Origin: Streptomyces sp. MA5143a
GTDB taxonomy: Bacteria > Actinomycetota > Actinomycetes > Streptomycetales > Streptomycetaceae
Direction: 5' to 3'
DNA length: 64,000 bases
Assembly: GCF_900290235.1 (NCBI RefSeq)
Contig: NZ_OLMK01000046.1
Coordinates: 1 to 64,000, forward strand
Shown: positions 52,007 through 61,499 of the stretch, in pieces
How positions within the stretch are numbered: position 1 is the stretch's first letter
Layout: every line of letters starts with the position of its first letter
Notes under the pieces: model-generated
Seen by the model: the letters and a program-made list of their open reading frames with translations, nothing else
The model's database searches: none
What the model was told of the DNA's origin: nothing
Made by a program: the position numbers and the translations under genes

Positions 52007-52153
52007 CGGGCGCGGGTGGGTGGGGGGCCGGTCGCGCAGTTCCCCGCGCCTCTCAAAAAGCGGGGCCTGCGGCCCTCGCTTTTGATGAAGGGGCCGCAGG
52101 GCCTTCTTCAGGGGCGCGGGGAACTGCGCGACCAGCCCCCACCCACCCGCGCA
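52007..52153. repeat. Intergenic inverted repeat, longest full copy
   Basis: The left arm (52007-52054, GGTCGCGCAGTTCCCCGCGC core) and right arm (52108-52153) pair over about 40 bases; the outer parts (CGCGGGTGGGTGGGG with CCCCACCCACCCGCG) also pair. An inner stem-loop lies between them. It occupies the 406-base gap (51831-52236); no gene is seen there. Confidence 0.85.
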
Positions 52154-52236
52154 TGCCCACAACCCCCTGGCAGGGTCGAAGGGGCGCAGCCCCTGGGATG
52201 GGACGGGTAGGGGCGGCGGGGGCGAGGAACCCCCGG

Positions 52237-54126
52237 TCACTCCCCCGCCGCGGACGTCGCCTTCAGCGCCAGCCACAGCTCCATCCGTACATCGGGATCG
52301 TCCAGCGACCGCCCGAGGATCTCCTCCACCCGCCGCATCCGGTACCGCAGCGTGTGCCGGTGCACCCCGAGGTCCGCCGCCGCCGCGTCCCACTGCCCGT
52401 GCCGCGACAACCACGCCCGCAACGAGGCGACCAGATCCCCCCGCCCGGTCGCGTCGTGGTCCCGCAGCGCGCGCAGCAGCCCGTCCGCGAAGGCCCGCAC
52501 CGCGTCGTCCGCGAGCAGCGGCAGCACGGACCCGGCCGCCAGTTCCTCGTGCTCGACCAGGCACCGCCCCCGCCGCCGCGCCACCGACAGCGCCTGCTCG
52601 GCCTGCTTGTACGCGGCCGATACCGCTATGGGCCCGGCGGGCGCGGAGAGGCCGACGACGAGTTCCTCCTCCTCGGTGAACGCGGAGGCCGCGGCAGCGC
52701 CCGCGGCGGAGGCCGACAGGGGGGCCGGGCCCGAGCCGGGACCTCCGGCCGGGACCGAGGGACCGGCCGCGGCCGGGGTGGCTCCCGAGGCCGACGCCGA
52801 CGTGCCGCCCGTACCCCCCGCGCCCCGCGCGGTCGCCGCCCGTGCCGTCTCCAGCGCCGCCGCGAACTCCCCGCACGCGCCTACCGCCGCGCCCCCGTCC
52901 ACGGCGAGCACGACCAGCCGCTCCCCCTCGGGCACGACGAGCACCGCCTCCCCGGCCCGCGCGGCCGCCGCCTCCACGACCTCGGCGAGCTGCGCGAGCG
53001 GGGCGCTGTTCGCCGTGGCGGCGGCCAGGGCCGCGGCCCGGTACCGCCCGCTCCCCCGGCCCGCCGCCCCGCCGGTCCCGGCGGCGCCAGCGTTGCCGGC
53101 CCCACCGCCACCGCCGGCGGCCGCGCCGCTCCCGGTCGACGCACCGGTCGTACCGGCCGCGCCCTCCGCCCGCGCCCGGGCCGCCGACGCGGAGCCCGAC
53201 TCCGCGAGGATCAACCGGAACGGCGCGTCCAGCAGTTCCCCGTACAGGTCCCCGGCGACAGCCCGCGCGTGGTCCGACTCCCCGGCCAGCAGCATCCGCA
53301 GCACCGCCGCCCCGATCCGCTGCTCGGCGGCGTGCAAGGAACGTGACCGCTCCGTCGTCAGCGTCAGCAGCGCGATCGCGGAGTGGACGGCGTACCGCTC
53401 GGCGGTGCCCGGCGCGGCGGCCGTGCCGACGGCGAGCGCCGCGCGGGCCCGGCGGGTGGTGCCGAGGGAGTGCAGCTCGACGCGGTCCTCGCCGCCGACG
53501 ACCGCGCTGGCCGGTGCGGGCCGGTCCCGCAGCCGTTCGACGTCGGCGGTGAGCCGCCCCGCCCGCCGCTCCGCCCACTCGGGCGCCGCGGCCACCACGG
53601 CACCGGAGGCGTCGTACAGCGCGGCCCACCCGTCGACCTGTGAGGCGAGCGCGGCGAGCACCCCCTCGGGACCGGAGCCCAGCGCCTGCTTGGTGAGTTC
53701 ACGCTGCGCGGCGAAGCCCGCCGTCACCGCCCGGTACTGGTCGGCGGCGATGGCCGCCGACACCGCCTTGCTGATGGCGAGGAAGGGCGTGCGCCGGGGC
53801 ACTTCCAGCAGGGGCAGCCCCTCGGTGTCCGCCGCCTCGACGAGCGCCTCGGGGACCTCCTCGTAGTTCACCCCGACGGCGAAGCCGAGCCCGACGACCC
53901 CGGCCCCCACCAGCCGCCGTACATAGCGCCGCATCTCCTGCGGGTCCTCCGCGTCCAGCTTGAGCGCGGTGATCAGCAGCAGTTCGCCGCCCTCCATGTA
54001 CGGGACGGGGTCGGCGAGTTCGCTGACGTGGGCCCAGCGGACGGGTACGTCCAGGCGGTCCCCACCGGCCCGCACGGTCAGCTTGAGCGCGGAGTGGTGG
54101 ACGAGCGAGGCGAGCGTCGGGGGCAT
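52237..54126 (-). CDS. PucR-family transcriptional regulator
   Basis: A 629-residue regulator. The N-terminal PucR domain (LRVPVRWAHVSELADPVPYM-like: DVPVRWAHVSELADPVPYME) and GGELLLITALKL are clear, as are the GGDEF-like middle region and the C-terminal HTH_30 (LGVHRHTLRYRMRRVEEILG). Two low-complexity Ala/Gly/Ser stretches (about residues 312-360 and 429-479) interrupt the middle, an enlargement over the family's usual length of about 500. PucR proteins usually activate nitrogen-catabolic genes; the flanking ALDH and gabT suggest GABA or polyamine genes as targets. No operator was recognised. Confidence 0.88.
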   Translation of the reverse strand: MPPTLASLVHHSALKLTVRAGGDRLDVPVRWAHVSELADPVPYMEGGELLLITALKLDAEDPQEMRRYVRRLVGAGVVGLGFAVGVNYEEVPEALVEAADTEGLPLLEVPRRTPFLAISKAVSAAIAADQYRAVTAGFAAQRELTKQALGSGPEGVLAALASQVDGWAALYDASGAVVAAAPEWAERRAGRLTADVERLRDRPAPASAVVGGEDRVELHSLGTTRRARAALAVGTAAAPGTAERYAVHSAIALLTLTTERSRSLHAAEQRIGAAVLRMLLAGESDHARAVAGDLYGELLDAPFRLILAESGSASAARARAEGAAGTTGASTGSGAAAGGGGGAGNAGAAGTGGAAGRGSGRYRAAALAAATANSAPLAQLAEVVEAAAARAGEAVLVVPEGERLVVLAVDGGAAVGACGEFAAALETARAATARGAGGTGGTSASASGATPAAAGPSVPAGGPGSGPAPLSASAAGAAAASAFTEEEELVVGLSAPAGPIAVSAAYKQAEQALSVARRRGRCLVEHEELAAGSVLPLLADDAVRAFADGLLRALRDHDATGRGDLVASLRAWLSRHGQWDAAAADLGVHRHTLRYRMRRVEEILGRSLDDPDVRMELWLALKATSAAGE

Positions 54127-54365
54127 CGGGCCTTCAGAACGGTTCGGAAACTACTCGGAGCGGCGTCGCGCCGCGTCGGGCATCGGGATCCCGGCCGGGT
54201 CGACGATCACCGTCGTACGTTTTGGCCGCCGCGTATGAACGGCCTGTGCCGATTCTGCCTCACCGTACGGTCGCCGCGCGCCCCTCAAGCCCGATCCCGC
54301 GCCCCTTCCCGCCCCACGGCCTCCGACGGCCTCCATCGTTCAGCCCCGCCGCCCAGCCCCTTCCC

Positions 54366-56486
54366 TCAGCCCCGCAGGTTCACCAGCAGCGGCGGCGCGT
54401 GTTCGCCGTGGACATCCGTCAGGGACAGCACCGCGTGGCCGGGCGGCACGGCGTGCGCCAGCTCGGACGCGGACCAGCGCTCCCGCTCGACCTGGCGCAC
54501 GGTGACCGCGCGGGCGGTCGGCGCGGACCCGGTGATCACCCGGCGCAGCGCGTGCCACGCCTTGCCCGCCGGGGAGTCCGCGATGATCTGCCGGTCGGTG
54601 ACGTCCCGCGCCTCGGTCCACTCCTTGCCCCAGACCTCGGCGAAGTCCTGGCCGTCCCACGGGGTGATCCCGGACAGCGCCATACGGCAGCCGGTCGCGC
54701 CGAGCAGCGGCCCGCGCAACGGCCGGGGCACGTCGTCGAGGGTGCGCAGGGTGAGGACCGTGCCCGCGTTGGCGGACCGCAGCCGCTGGATGCCGCGGAC
54801 GGCCTCGGGGGTGATGACGCCCGTCGCGTCGTCCAGCACCAGGCAGGCGAACAGCGAGCGGTCCTCCCGTACCGACACGCTCGCGGTGAACTGCGCGAGC
54901 ACCAGCCGGGCCAGGATGCGTGAGGCGTCGGCGTGGCCGCGCTGGGGGAGGTCGATCCGGACCCGTACGGGGTGGTCGAGCGCCTGGAGGGAGAAGGGCC
55001 GGGACTGGCCCGAGGTGTCGAAGAACCCGGCGAAGGCGGGCCGGTCCAGCAGGGCGACCCGGTCGGCGAGGACGGAGCCGACGTCACCGGGGTGCCCGAG
55101 CTGCCGCTCCCGCGCGTCCAGCTCCCGCAGCAGCGACTCCTGCCCGGCGTCCTGGAGCGCCTTGCGCAGCTCGCCCAGCGGGCCGGGGGCGCCGTCGAGC
55201 AGCTGCCGAAGCTGCGGCACCGACGGGAACCGCCCGTGCACCGCCCGGAACGGGCCGAGCAACTGCGCGAGGACCGTGGTCGAACGCCGGCTGTCGGCGC
55301 CGGGGTGCGGGTCGGCCAGGTCGCCGACGAGCGCCTCGGCGAGGACGGCGGCCGCCTCGTCGGGGTCGGTGGTGCCGCCGTAGAGGTCGAGGTCGTACTC
55401 GGACTCCGGGTTGCCGATGCGGACGACGACGTCGTAGGCGTCGGCCGGGCCGAGGCCCGCGCCCGCCGCGCCCACGACCACCACGGCGGCCCGGCCGGCC
55501 AGCGCGTGCAGGCACAGCGACTCGGCGACGGGCCATACGATGCCGCCGGTCTTCCCCGACCCGGCGGGCCCGACGGCCAGCAGGGACGTACCGAGCAGTT
55601 CCGGACCGAGGGCGAGGCCGGTGCCGCGGTAGGCGTACGGGTTGCGGGGGTCGTCGGCGGTCGTGCCGAGCCGGACCTGCCCGGTCACCATGTCGTGCTG
55701 CGCGAGCCGGCCCGGGAGGTCCCGCTCGCCCGACGGATGCAGACAGGCCGCCGCGCCGTCCTTCAGCACCGCGCCGCTGAACGTCGCCATGCTGTGCCGC
55801 CCGCTGCGCACCCCCTGCCACGCCCGCATGATCCGCGCGTGATCCACATCCCGCATGAGCCCGGCCCGCGCCTCGGCCCCGAGCCGATCGGCGACATCGG
55901 TCGCACCGGCCTCCCTGAGCTGCGGCCATTCGGCGGGGTCCCGCTCGGGCGGCGGGAGGACCTGCCGTTCCCGGGGCTGTGTGAAGCGCGGGGCGCCGTA
56001 CCGGCGCCAGACCTCGCCCCAGCGGCCGAGCCGCCCGACGCCGATCATGATCGCCAGGGCGACGACGACGTACCAGACATAGCTGAGGACGACCGCGGAG
56101 TACGAGTGGGCGGGGGCCCAGGAGTCCGGGATCATCGCGTAGAGCGGTACCAACCACCAGCCGCCGAGGTAGCCGTTCCACAGCAGGGACCAGATGAGCC
56201 AGCCGACGAGGAAGGCGATGACCGCGCCGCCGAGCAGCTGGCGGCCGGGGACGATCTCGGGCTCCTCCTCGGGCCGCGGCCGGTGGCCGAGCCGCCAGAC
56301 GCCGGGCGCCGCGTCCGGCCGGGGGGTCCGCAGCCAGGTCAGGAAGGTGTTCCCGTCGGGCCTCGGCGGCGCTCCGGGCACGCCCGCGGGCATGGGAGGC
56401 ACCGCGGGCATCTCCGGCGACCCCGCCGGACGCGGCACAGGATTCGCGTGCGTGCCCCGTGCGTCCCGCGTCCCGTCGCTGTTCAT
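54366..56486 (-). CDS. TraD/VirD4-like membrane ATPase of unknown role
   Basis: A 706-residue protein: a Pro-rich N-tail, two membrane segments (LLGGAVIAFLVGWLIWSLLW near 84-103 and AVVLSYVWYVVVALAIMIGV near 131-150), then a cytoplasmic ATPase. The Walker A motif is GPAGSGKT (306-313) and the Walker B strand FACLVLDDA. The overall design resembles TraD/VirD4-type coupling ATPases, but no relaxase, pilus or other conjugation gene is nearby. The same gene occurs beside gabT in other Streptomyces as I recall. It may act in DNA or protein handling at the membrane; the function is open. Confidence 0.75.
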   Translation of the reverse strand: MNSDGTRDARGTHANPVPRPAGSPEMPAVPPMPAGVPGAPPRPDGNTFLTWLRTPRPDAAPGVWRLGHRPRPEEEPEIVPGRQLLGGAVIAFLVGWLIWSLLWNGYLGGWWLVPLYAMIPDSWAPAHSYSAVVLSYVWYVVVALAIMIGVGRLGRWGEVWRRYGAPRFTQPRERQVLPPPERDPAEWPQLREAGATDVADRLGAEARAGLMRDVDHARIMRAWQGVRSGRHSMATFSGAVLKDGAAACLHPSGERDLPGRLAQHDMVTGQVRLGTTADDPRNPYAYRGTGLALGPELLGTSLLAVGPAGSGKTGGIVWPVAESLCLHALAGRAAVVVVGAAGAGLGPADAYDVVVRIGNPESEYDLDLYGGTTDPDEAAAVLAEALVGDLADPHPGADSRRSTTVLAQLLGPFRAVHGRFPSVPQLRQLLDGAPGPLGELRKALQDAGQESLLRELDARERQLGHPGDVGSVLADRVALLDRPAFAGFFDTSGQSRPFSLQALDHPVRVRIDLPQRGHADASRILARLVLAQFTASVSVREDRSLFACLVLDDATGVITPEAVRGIQRLRSANAGTVLTLRTLDDVPRPLRGPLLGATGCRMALSGITPWDGQDFAEVWGKEWTEARDVTDRQIIADSPAGKAWHALRRVITGSAPTARAVTVRQVERERWSASELAHAVPPGHAVLSLTDVHGEHAPPLLVNLRG

Positions 56487-56757
56487 CGCCTTGCCCCCTG
56501 ACCAGCCGTTCCGTCCACCATCAGCGAGTCAATCTAACGCTCCCGGAAAGGGAGTTCACCGCTTACGCGGCCGGGTGCGCCCGGAAGCTGCCGGTCCGTG
56601 ACCGAAGCGGCCCGGTTCACCTCCGACAACGCGCCATGTCCACCACGGACAAGCGGACTCCGCAACAACGCCCACATGGAGCATGCCCACCTCTCGTCCT
56701 CGGTCCTAGCCTGCGAGAAAAGAAGACAAGCGTCCGTAACGCCCCCAGGAGCCCCAC

Positions 56758-58092
56758 ATGAGCGCACTTCCGCAGGAGCGCCGCGTAGTCACCGCCATTC
56801 CCGGACCGAAGTCGCAGGAGCTGCAGGCCCGTCGCACCGCCGCGGTGGCGGCGGGTGTGGGCTCCGTGCTGCCGGTGTTCACCGCGCGTGCGGGCGGCGG
56901 GATCATCGAGGACGTGGACGGCAACCGGCTGATCGACTTCGGCTCCGGCATCGCCGTGACCAGCGTCGGCGCCTCCGCCGAGGCCGTGGTCCGCCGGGCC
57001 TCCGCCCAGCTCCAGGACTTCACGCACACCTGTTTCATGGTCACCCCGTACGAGGGCTACGTGGCGGTCGCCGAGGCCCTCGCCGAGCTGACCCCGGGCG
57101 ACCACGCCAAGAAGTCCGCCCTGTTCAACTCGGGCGCCGAGGCCGTCGAGAACGCCGTGAAGATCGCGCGTGCGTACACCAGGCGGCAGGCCGTCGTCGT
57201 GTTCGACCACGGCTACCACGGCCGCACCAACCTGACGATGGCGCTCACCGCCAAGAACATGCCGTACAAGCACGGCTTCGGCCCGTTCGCCCCCGAGGTG
57301 TACCGCGTGCCCGTCGCCTACGGCTACCGCTGGCCGACCGGCCCGGAGAACGCGGGCCCGGAGGCCGCCGCCCAGGCCATCGACCAGATCTCCAAGCAGG
57401 TCGGCGCGGAGAACGTCGCCGCGATCATCATCGAGCCGGTCCTCGGTGAGGGCGGCTTCATCGAGCCCGCCAAGGGCTTCCTCCCGGCCATCAGCAAGTT
57501 CGCCTCCGACAACGGCATCGTCTTCGTCGCCGACGAGATCCAGTCGGGCTTCTGCCGCACCGGTCAGTGGTTCGCGTGCGAGGACGAGGGCATCGTCCCC
57601 GACCTGATCACCACCGCCAAGGGCATCGCCGGCGGTCTCCCGCTCGCCGCGGTGACCGGCCGCGCCGAGATCATGGACGCCGCCCACGCGGGCGGCCTGG
57701 GCGGCACCTACGGCGGCAACCCGGTCGCCTGCGCGGGCGCCCTCGGCTCCATCGAGACGATGAAGGAGCTCGACCTCAACACCCGGGCCAAGCACATCGA
57801 GGCGATCATGAAGTCCCGCCTCACCGCCATGGCCGAGAAGTTCGACGTCATCGGCGACGTCCGGGGCCGCGGCGCCATGATCGCCATCGAGCTGGTCAAG
57901 GACCGTACGACGAAGGAGCCGAACCCGGAGGCGACCGCCGCGCTGGCGAAGGCCTGCCACCAGGAGGGCCTGCTGGTCCTGACCTGTGGCACCTACGGCA
58001 ACGTCCTGCGCTTCCTGCCCCCGCTGGTCATCGGCGAGGACCTCCTGAACGAGGGCCTCGACATCATCGAGCAGGCGTTCACCCGCGTCTGA
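56758..58092 (+). CDS. gabT: 4-aminobutyrate aminotransferase
   Basis: PLP enzyme converting GABA and 2-oxoglutarate to succinate semialdehyde and glutamate. The 444-residue class-III aminotransferase has ALFNSGAEAVENAVKIARAY (PLP phosphate binding), FDHGYHGRTNLTMALTAKN, the PLP-ring aspartate in VFVADEIQSGFCRTG, and the Schiff-base lysine K288 in LITTAKGIAGGLPL. AGGAG precedes the ATG. It lies divergent from the TraD-like gene and supplies substrate to the nearby aldehyde dehydrogenase. Confidence 0.95.
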   Translation: MSALPQERRVVTAIPGPKSQELQARRTAAVAAGVGSVLPVFTARAGGGIIEDVDGNRLIDFGSGIAVTSVGASAEAVVRRASAQLQDFTHTCFMVTPYEGYVAVAEALAELTPGDHAKKSALFNSGAEAVENAVKIARAYTRRQAVVVFDHGYHGRTNLTMALTAKNMPYKHGFGPFAPEVYRVPVAYGYRWPTGPENAGPEAAAQAIDQISKQVGAENVAAIIIEPVLGEGGFIEPAKGFLPAISKFASDNGIVFVADEIQSGFCRTGQWFACEDEGIVPDLITTAKGIAGGLPLAAVTGRAEIMDAAHAGGLGGTYGGNPVACAGALGSIETMKELDLNTRAKHIEAIMKSRLTAMAEKFDVIGDVRGRGAMIAIELVKDRTTKEPNPEATAALAKACHQEGLLVLTCGTYGNVLRFLPPLVIGEDLLNEGLDIIEQAFTRV

Positions 58093-58335
58093 ACCCTCCG
58101 GCCAGTTCCTCGCGAGTGCCCTGCGCGCCCCCTGCCGGCCCCCGCCCGCACGGGGCGCGCATACGGAATCCCCCATCCGCCTCCGACGTCCCACGCTTCC
58201 CGTAACCGGAACGCGGCCCCGGATTCCGGTGCCTGTGCACGAGCGTCGGAGGGCGTGAAGAAGGTGTGCAAAGTGCATGTCGGGTCGCGTTTTCGCCTGT
58301 CGCCGCCGCACGGCCTGTCGTAGGTTCTTGGGCAG

Positions 58336-59226
58336 ATGAGAGATACACCCCGCCCACAGGGGACTGTGGGCGACACCTGGTCGGGGCCTCCCCAGCTTCG
58401 CCCTGGTCGTGCCCTCGCGCACACACCCGGAGCTTCCGGCTCCGGATCTCCTCACCGATCGGATGGCCGCTCGCCCCAAACCCCCCGGGGCGCGCGGCAC
58501 ACCGATCCGGACGGCCGCTCTCGAACCACCCCCCCTGTTCGAGGGCGGCCGACCATTTCCTCCGGCCGTCGCGCCGGACCCCGCGGACTCGTCCGCGGTC
58601 TCCTCCTTCTCGGTCTTCCGGGCCTTTTCTTCTCGCTGATCACCTGGCAGGTCGTCGCGGACGGCCCGCTGACCCGCGTGGACGAACGCCTCAGCGACTC
58701 CCTCGTACGGCGCGGTGCCGCCGCGCGGTTCCTCGCCGACCTCGGCAACGTCACCGTCGCCGTGCCGGTGCTCGCACTCGTCCTCGTGTACGTCGCGTGG
58801 CGCGCGCGTGCCACCGGTACGGACCACTGGTGGCGGCCCGCCGCCGGCGCCGCCGCGCTCATGGCGGCCGTACCGCTCTGGGTGGTCCCGCTGAAGGAGC
58901 TGGTCGCCCGCCCCGGCCCCGCCATCATGGGCCCGGGCACGGGTTTCTACCCTTCCGGCCACACCGCGACCGCCACCGTCGCGTACGGCGCCGCCGCTCT
59001 GCTGCTCCTGCCCTGGCTGCGCGGCGCCCCGGCGCGCGGCGCGGCCGTCTGCTGCGCCGTCGTCGTCAACCTCGGCGTCGGTGCCGGCCTGGTGCGTCAG
59101 GGCTACCACTGGCCGCTCGACGTGGTGGCGAGCTGGTGCGTGTGCGCGATGCTCCTCACCGCGCTGGGCCGCTGGTCCCGCCCCCGCTCCCGCACCACCG
59201 ACGGGACAGACCGGGAGGTCCGGTAG
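58336..59226 (+). CDS. PAP2-family membrane phosphatase
   Basis: A 296-residue membrane protein of the PAP2 superfamily. The three motifs are present: KELVARPGP (about 192), PSGHTATATV (about 210) and RQGYHWPLDVVAS (about 259). Five or six hydrophobic segments surround them. It should hydrolyse a lipid or isoprenoid phosphate at the outer membrane face. The first 80 residues are low-complexity and Pro/Arg-rich, so the true start may be internal; no good ribosome site supports 58336. Confidence 0.78.
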   Translation: MRDTPRPQGTVGDTWSGPPQLRPGRALAHTPGASGSGSPHRSDGRSPQTPRGARHTDPDGRSRTTPPVRGRPTISSGRRAGPRGLVRGLLLLGLPGLFFSLITWQVVADGPLTRVDERLSDSLVRRGAAARFLADLGNVTVAVPVLALVLVYVAWRARATGTDHWWRPAAGAAALMAAVPLWVVPLKELVARPGPAIMGPGTGFYPSGHTATATVAYGAAALLLLPWLRGAPARGAAVCCAVVVNLGVGAGLVRQGYHWPLDVVASWCVCAMLLTALGRWSRPRSRTTDGTDREVR

Positions 59227-59249
59227 GGGAGCCCCGGCCGACCCGCGCG

Positions 59250-59378
59250 TCAGGCCTCCACGTCGACGACGACCCAGTCGGCGATCTCCCGCCAGAGGTC
59301 GGCCGAGCGCCGGTGGAACGGGTGGGTCGGGTAGCGGTCGACGGCCGGGACGTCGTCCGGGACGGGCCTTCGTGCTAA
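59250..59378 (-). pseudogene. Conserved-looking frame without a start (possible frameshifted tail)
   Basis: On the minus strand the frame RRPVPDDVPAVDRYPTHPFH, then RRSADLWREIADWVVVDVEA and TGA, has a normal protein-like composition. It begins at the end of the preceding hypothetical gene in another frame and has no start codon of its own. It could be a lost C-terminal tail of that gene, or a chance frame. Confidence 0.3.
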
Positions 59379-59827
59379 CCGTCCTGGTCCTGGGCGAGGC
59401 CCGCAGCCGCCTCGTGCATCGCCAGTTCCAGCAGGGCCGGGTCGGTGAGGGTGCCGGTGCCGTCCGGGGGGACCAACCAGCGCACGCCACCGGACTGCCG
59501 GCCGGGGTAGGGCACCACGATCCAGGTGCCGCGGCCCGCGCTGCGCACCCCCGTGCCGAGCCAGCGGGAGGCCGTGCCCGGGGGCACGAAGAAGCCCATG
59601 CGGTCGTCGCCGAAGTCGACGAGCACGGGCCCGGGTTGGTCGATGATGCGGGTCAGGACGTCCAGCGTGGGGTAGCCGAGCTCCCCCGGCAGGATCAGCA
59701 CGTCCCAGGCCCGGCCCGCCGGGAGCAGGGTGACTCCCAGGGGGTTGCGCTCCCACTCCCAGCGGCAGGCGTCCGGATCCGGCGCCACCGCCGCCAGCCA
59801 CTCGACCGCCGTCTTGGCCCCAGTCAT
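59375..59827 (-). CDS. Hypothetical protein, small α/β
   Basis: A 150-residue soluble protein that I do not recognise. It starts MTGAKTAVEWLAAVAPDPDA and has several strand-like segments (GVTLLPAGRAWDVLILPGEL; PVLVDFGDDRMGFFVPPGTA). The final third contains WIVVPYPGRQSGGVRWLVPP. A start with an upstream GGAGGT-like site is plausible. It resembles the unassigned proteins that appear in Streptomyces next to the PAP2 and FAD oxidoreductase genes, but no function is known. Another open frame, offset by one base, continues past its stop (see 59250-59378). Confidence 0.7.
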   Translation of the reverse strand: MTGAKTAVEWLAAVAPDPDACRWEWERNPLGVTLLPAGRAWDVLILPGELGYPTLDVLTRIIDQPGPVLVDFGDDRMGFFVPPGTASRWLGTGVRSAGRGTWIVVPYPGRQSGGVRWLVPPDGTGTLTDPALLELAMHEAAAGLAQDQDG

Positions 59828-59959
59828 GACGGGACCTCCCTCTCTGTAGAGCTCCTTCGGACGCGGAGTCGCGTCAGGAGCACAGACAGCGGTACGGGCC
59901 GGGCATTACGCGGGTTCCCCCCATGTCTTGGTGGTGAATCCGAGGACGGCATTCGAGCT

Positions 59960-59991
59960 GGGCGTACGCCTGTCCAGCAAGGCGTACGCCC
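59960..59991 (-). terminator. Terminator hairpin after the FAD oxidoreductase
   Basis: A perfect 11-bp stem (GGGCGTACGCC with GGCGTACGCCC), ten-base loop, 45 bases past the oxidoreductase stop codon. Confidence 0.7.
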
Positions 59992-60036
59992 ATGGCTCGC
60001 GAGCGCTTCGGTGCGCCCCCTCCATCCTGCGCAGTG

Positions 60037-61455
60037 TCAGCTGTCGAAGCCCAGCCCCAGGCGGTCCATGGCTTTCAGCCAGAGATTGCGCCGACCGCCG
60101 TGGGAGTCGGCTCGGGCGAGGGACCACTTGGTGAGGGCGATACCGGTCCAGGCGAACGGTTCCGGCGGGAACGGCAGGGGCTTCTTGCGGACCATCTCCA
60201 GCTCGGTGCGTTCCGTGCGCTCCCCCGCGAGCAGGTCGAGCATGACCTCCGCGCCGAACCGGGTGGCGCCCACGCCCAGCCCGGTGTACCCGGCCGCGTA
60301 GGCGACCTTGCCCTGGTGGGCGGTGCCGAAGAACGCGGAGAAGCGGGAGCAGGTGTCGATGGCGCCGCCCCAGGCATGGGTGAAGCGGACGCCCTCCAGC
60401 TGCGGGAAGCAGGTGAAGAAGTGGTCGGCGAGCTTGGCGTACGTCTCGGGCCGGTCGTCGTACTCGGCGCGCACCCGGCCCCCGTACGGGTAGATGGCGT
60501 CGTAGCCGCCCCACAGGACGCGGTTGTCGGCGGAGAGCCGGAAGTAGTGGAACTGGTTGGCGGAGTCCCCGAGCCCCTGTCTGTTCTTCCAGCCGATCGA
60601 CGCCAGCTGGTCGGCGGTGAGCGGCTCGGTCATGAGGGCGTAGTCGTACACCGGGACGGTGTACGCGCGGACCCGCTTGACCAGGCTGGGGAAGATGTTG
60701 GTGCCGAGGGCGACCTGACGGGCGCGGACCTGGCCGTACGGGGTGCGGACCGCCATGCCGGCGCCGTACGCCTTCAGGTCCAGCGCGGGGGTGTGCTCGT
60801 GGACGCGGACGCCGAGCCTCAGGCAGGCGCGCTTGAGGCCCCAGGCGAGCTTGGCGGGGTGCACCATCGCGACGCCCCGGCGGTCGTGGAGCCCGGCCTC
60901 GAAGGTCGGTGAGGCGACCTGCTCGCGGACGGCGTCCGCGTCGAGGAACTCGATGCCGTCGGCGAGGCCCCTGCGGCTGATCTCGTCGTACCAGTCGCGC
61001 AGTTCCCAGGCCTGGTAGGTCTCGGTGGCGACATCGATCTCACCGGTGCGTTCGAAGTCGCAGTCGAGGTCGTGCCGGGCGACCGCCGCCTCGATCTCGT
61101 CGAGATTGCGGGCGCCCAGCTCCTCCAGCTTGTGGATCTCGTCCGGCCAGCGGCTGAGACCGTTGGCCAGACCGTGGGTGAGGGAGGCGGCGCAGAAGCC
61201 GCCGTTGCGTCCGGAGGCGGCCCAGCCCACCTCACGGCCTTCCAGCAGGACGACATCCCGTCCGGGGTCGCGCTCCTTGGCGACGAGCGCGGTCCACAGT
61301 CCGCTGTAGCCGCCGCCGACGACCAGCAGGTCGCAGGTCTCGGCGCCGGTGAGGGCGGGCTCGGGGTGGGGCTTGCCGGGGTCTTCGAGCCAGTACGGGA
61401 CCGGCTGTGCGTCGGAAAGAGACTTTGTCCACCGGTTCATGGCGCTCGGGGCCAT
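60037..61455 (-). CDS. FAD-dependent amine oxidoreductase (PuuB-like)
   Basis: A 472-residue DAO-family flavoprotein. The FAD dinucleotide motif is LLVVGGGYSGLWTALVA (about residues 43-59), followed by the EGREVGWAASGRNGGFC loop. The C-terminal half has RFTHAWGGAIDTCSRFSAFF and GYTGLGVGATRFGAEVMLDL. It resembles γ-glutamylputrescine oxidase and related amine oxidases. It lies 44 bases after potC on the same strand as a polyamine transporter, which supports a role in oxidising imported putrescine derivatives. The reaction is inferred. Confidence 0.87.
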   Translation of the reverse strand: MAPSAMNRWTKSLSDAQPVPYWLEDPGKPHPEPALTGAETCDLLVVGGGYSGLWTALVAKERDPGRDVVLLEGREVGWAASGRNGGFCAASLTHGLANGLSRWPDEIHKLEELGARNLDEIEAAVARHDLDCDFERTGEIDVATETYQAWELRDWYDEISRRGLADGIEFLDADAVREQVASPTFEAGLHDRRGVAMVHPAKLAWGLKRACLRLGVRVHEHTPALDLKAYGAGMAVRTPYGQVRARQVALGTNIFPSLVKRVRAYTVPVYDYALMTEPLTADQLASIGWKNRQGLGDSANQFHYFRLSADNRVLWGGYDAIYPYGGRVRAEYDDRPETYAKLADHFFTCFPQLEGVRFTHAWGGAIDTCSRFSAFFGTAHQGKVAYAAGYTGLGVGATRFGAEVMLDLLAGERTERTELEMVRKKPLPFPPEPFAWTGIALTKWSLARADSHGGRRNLWLKAMDRLGLGFDS

Positions 61456-61499
61456 GATTTCAACTCCCTACGGAGATTCGACGGGCGACGTGATCGGCG

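Noticed and set aside
54366-56486. Integrative conjugative element
   Set aside because: No integrase, relaxase, replication gene or attachment-site repeat is visible nearby.
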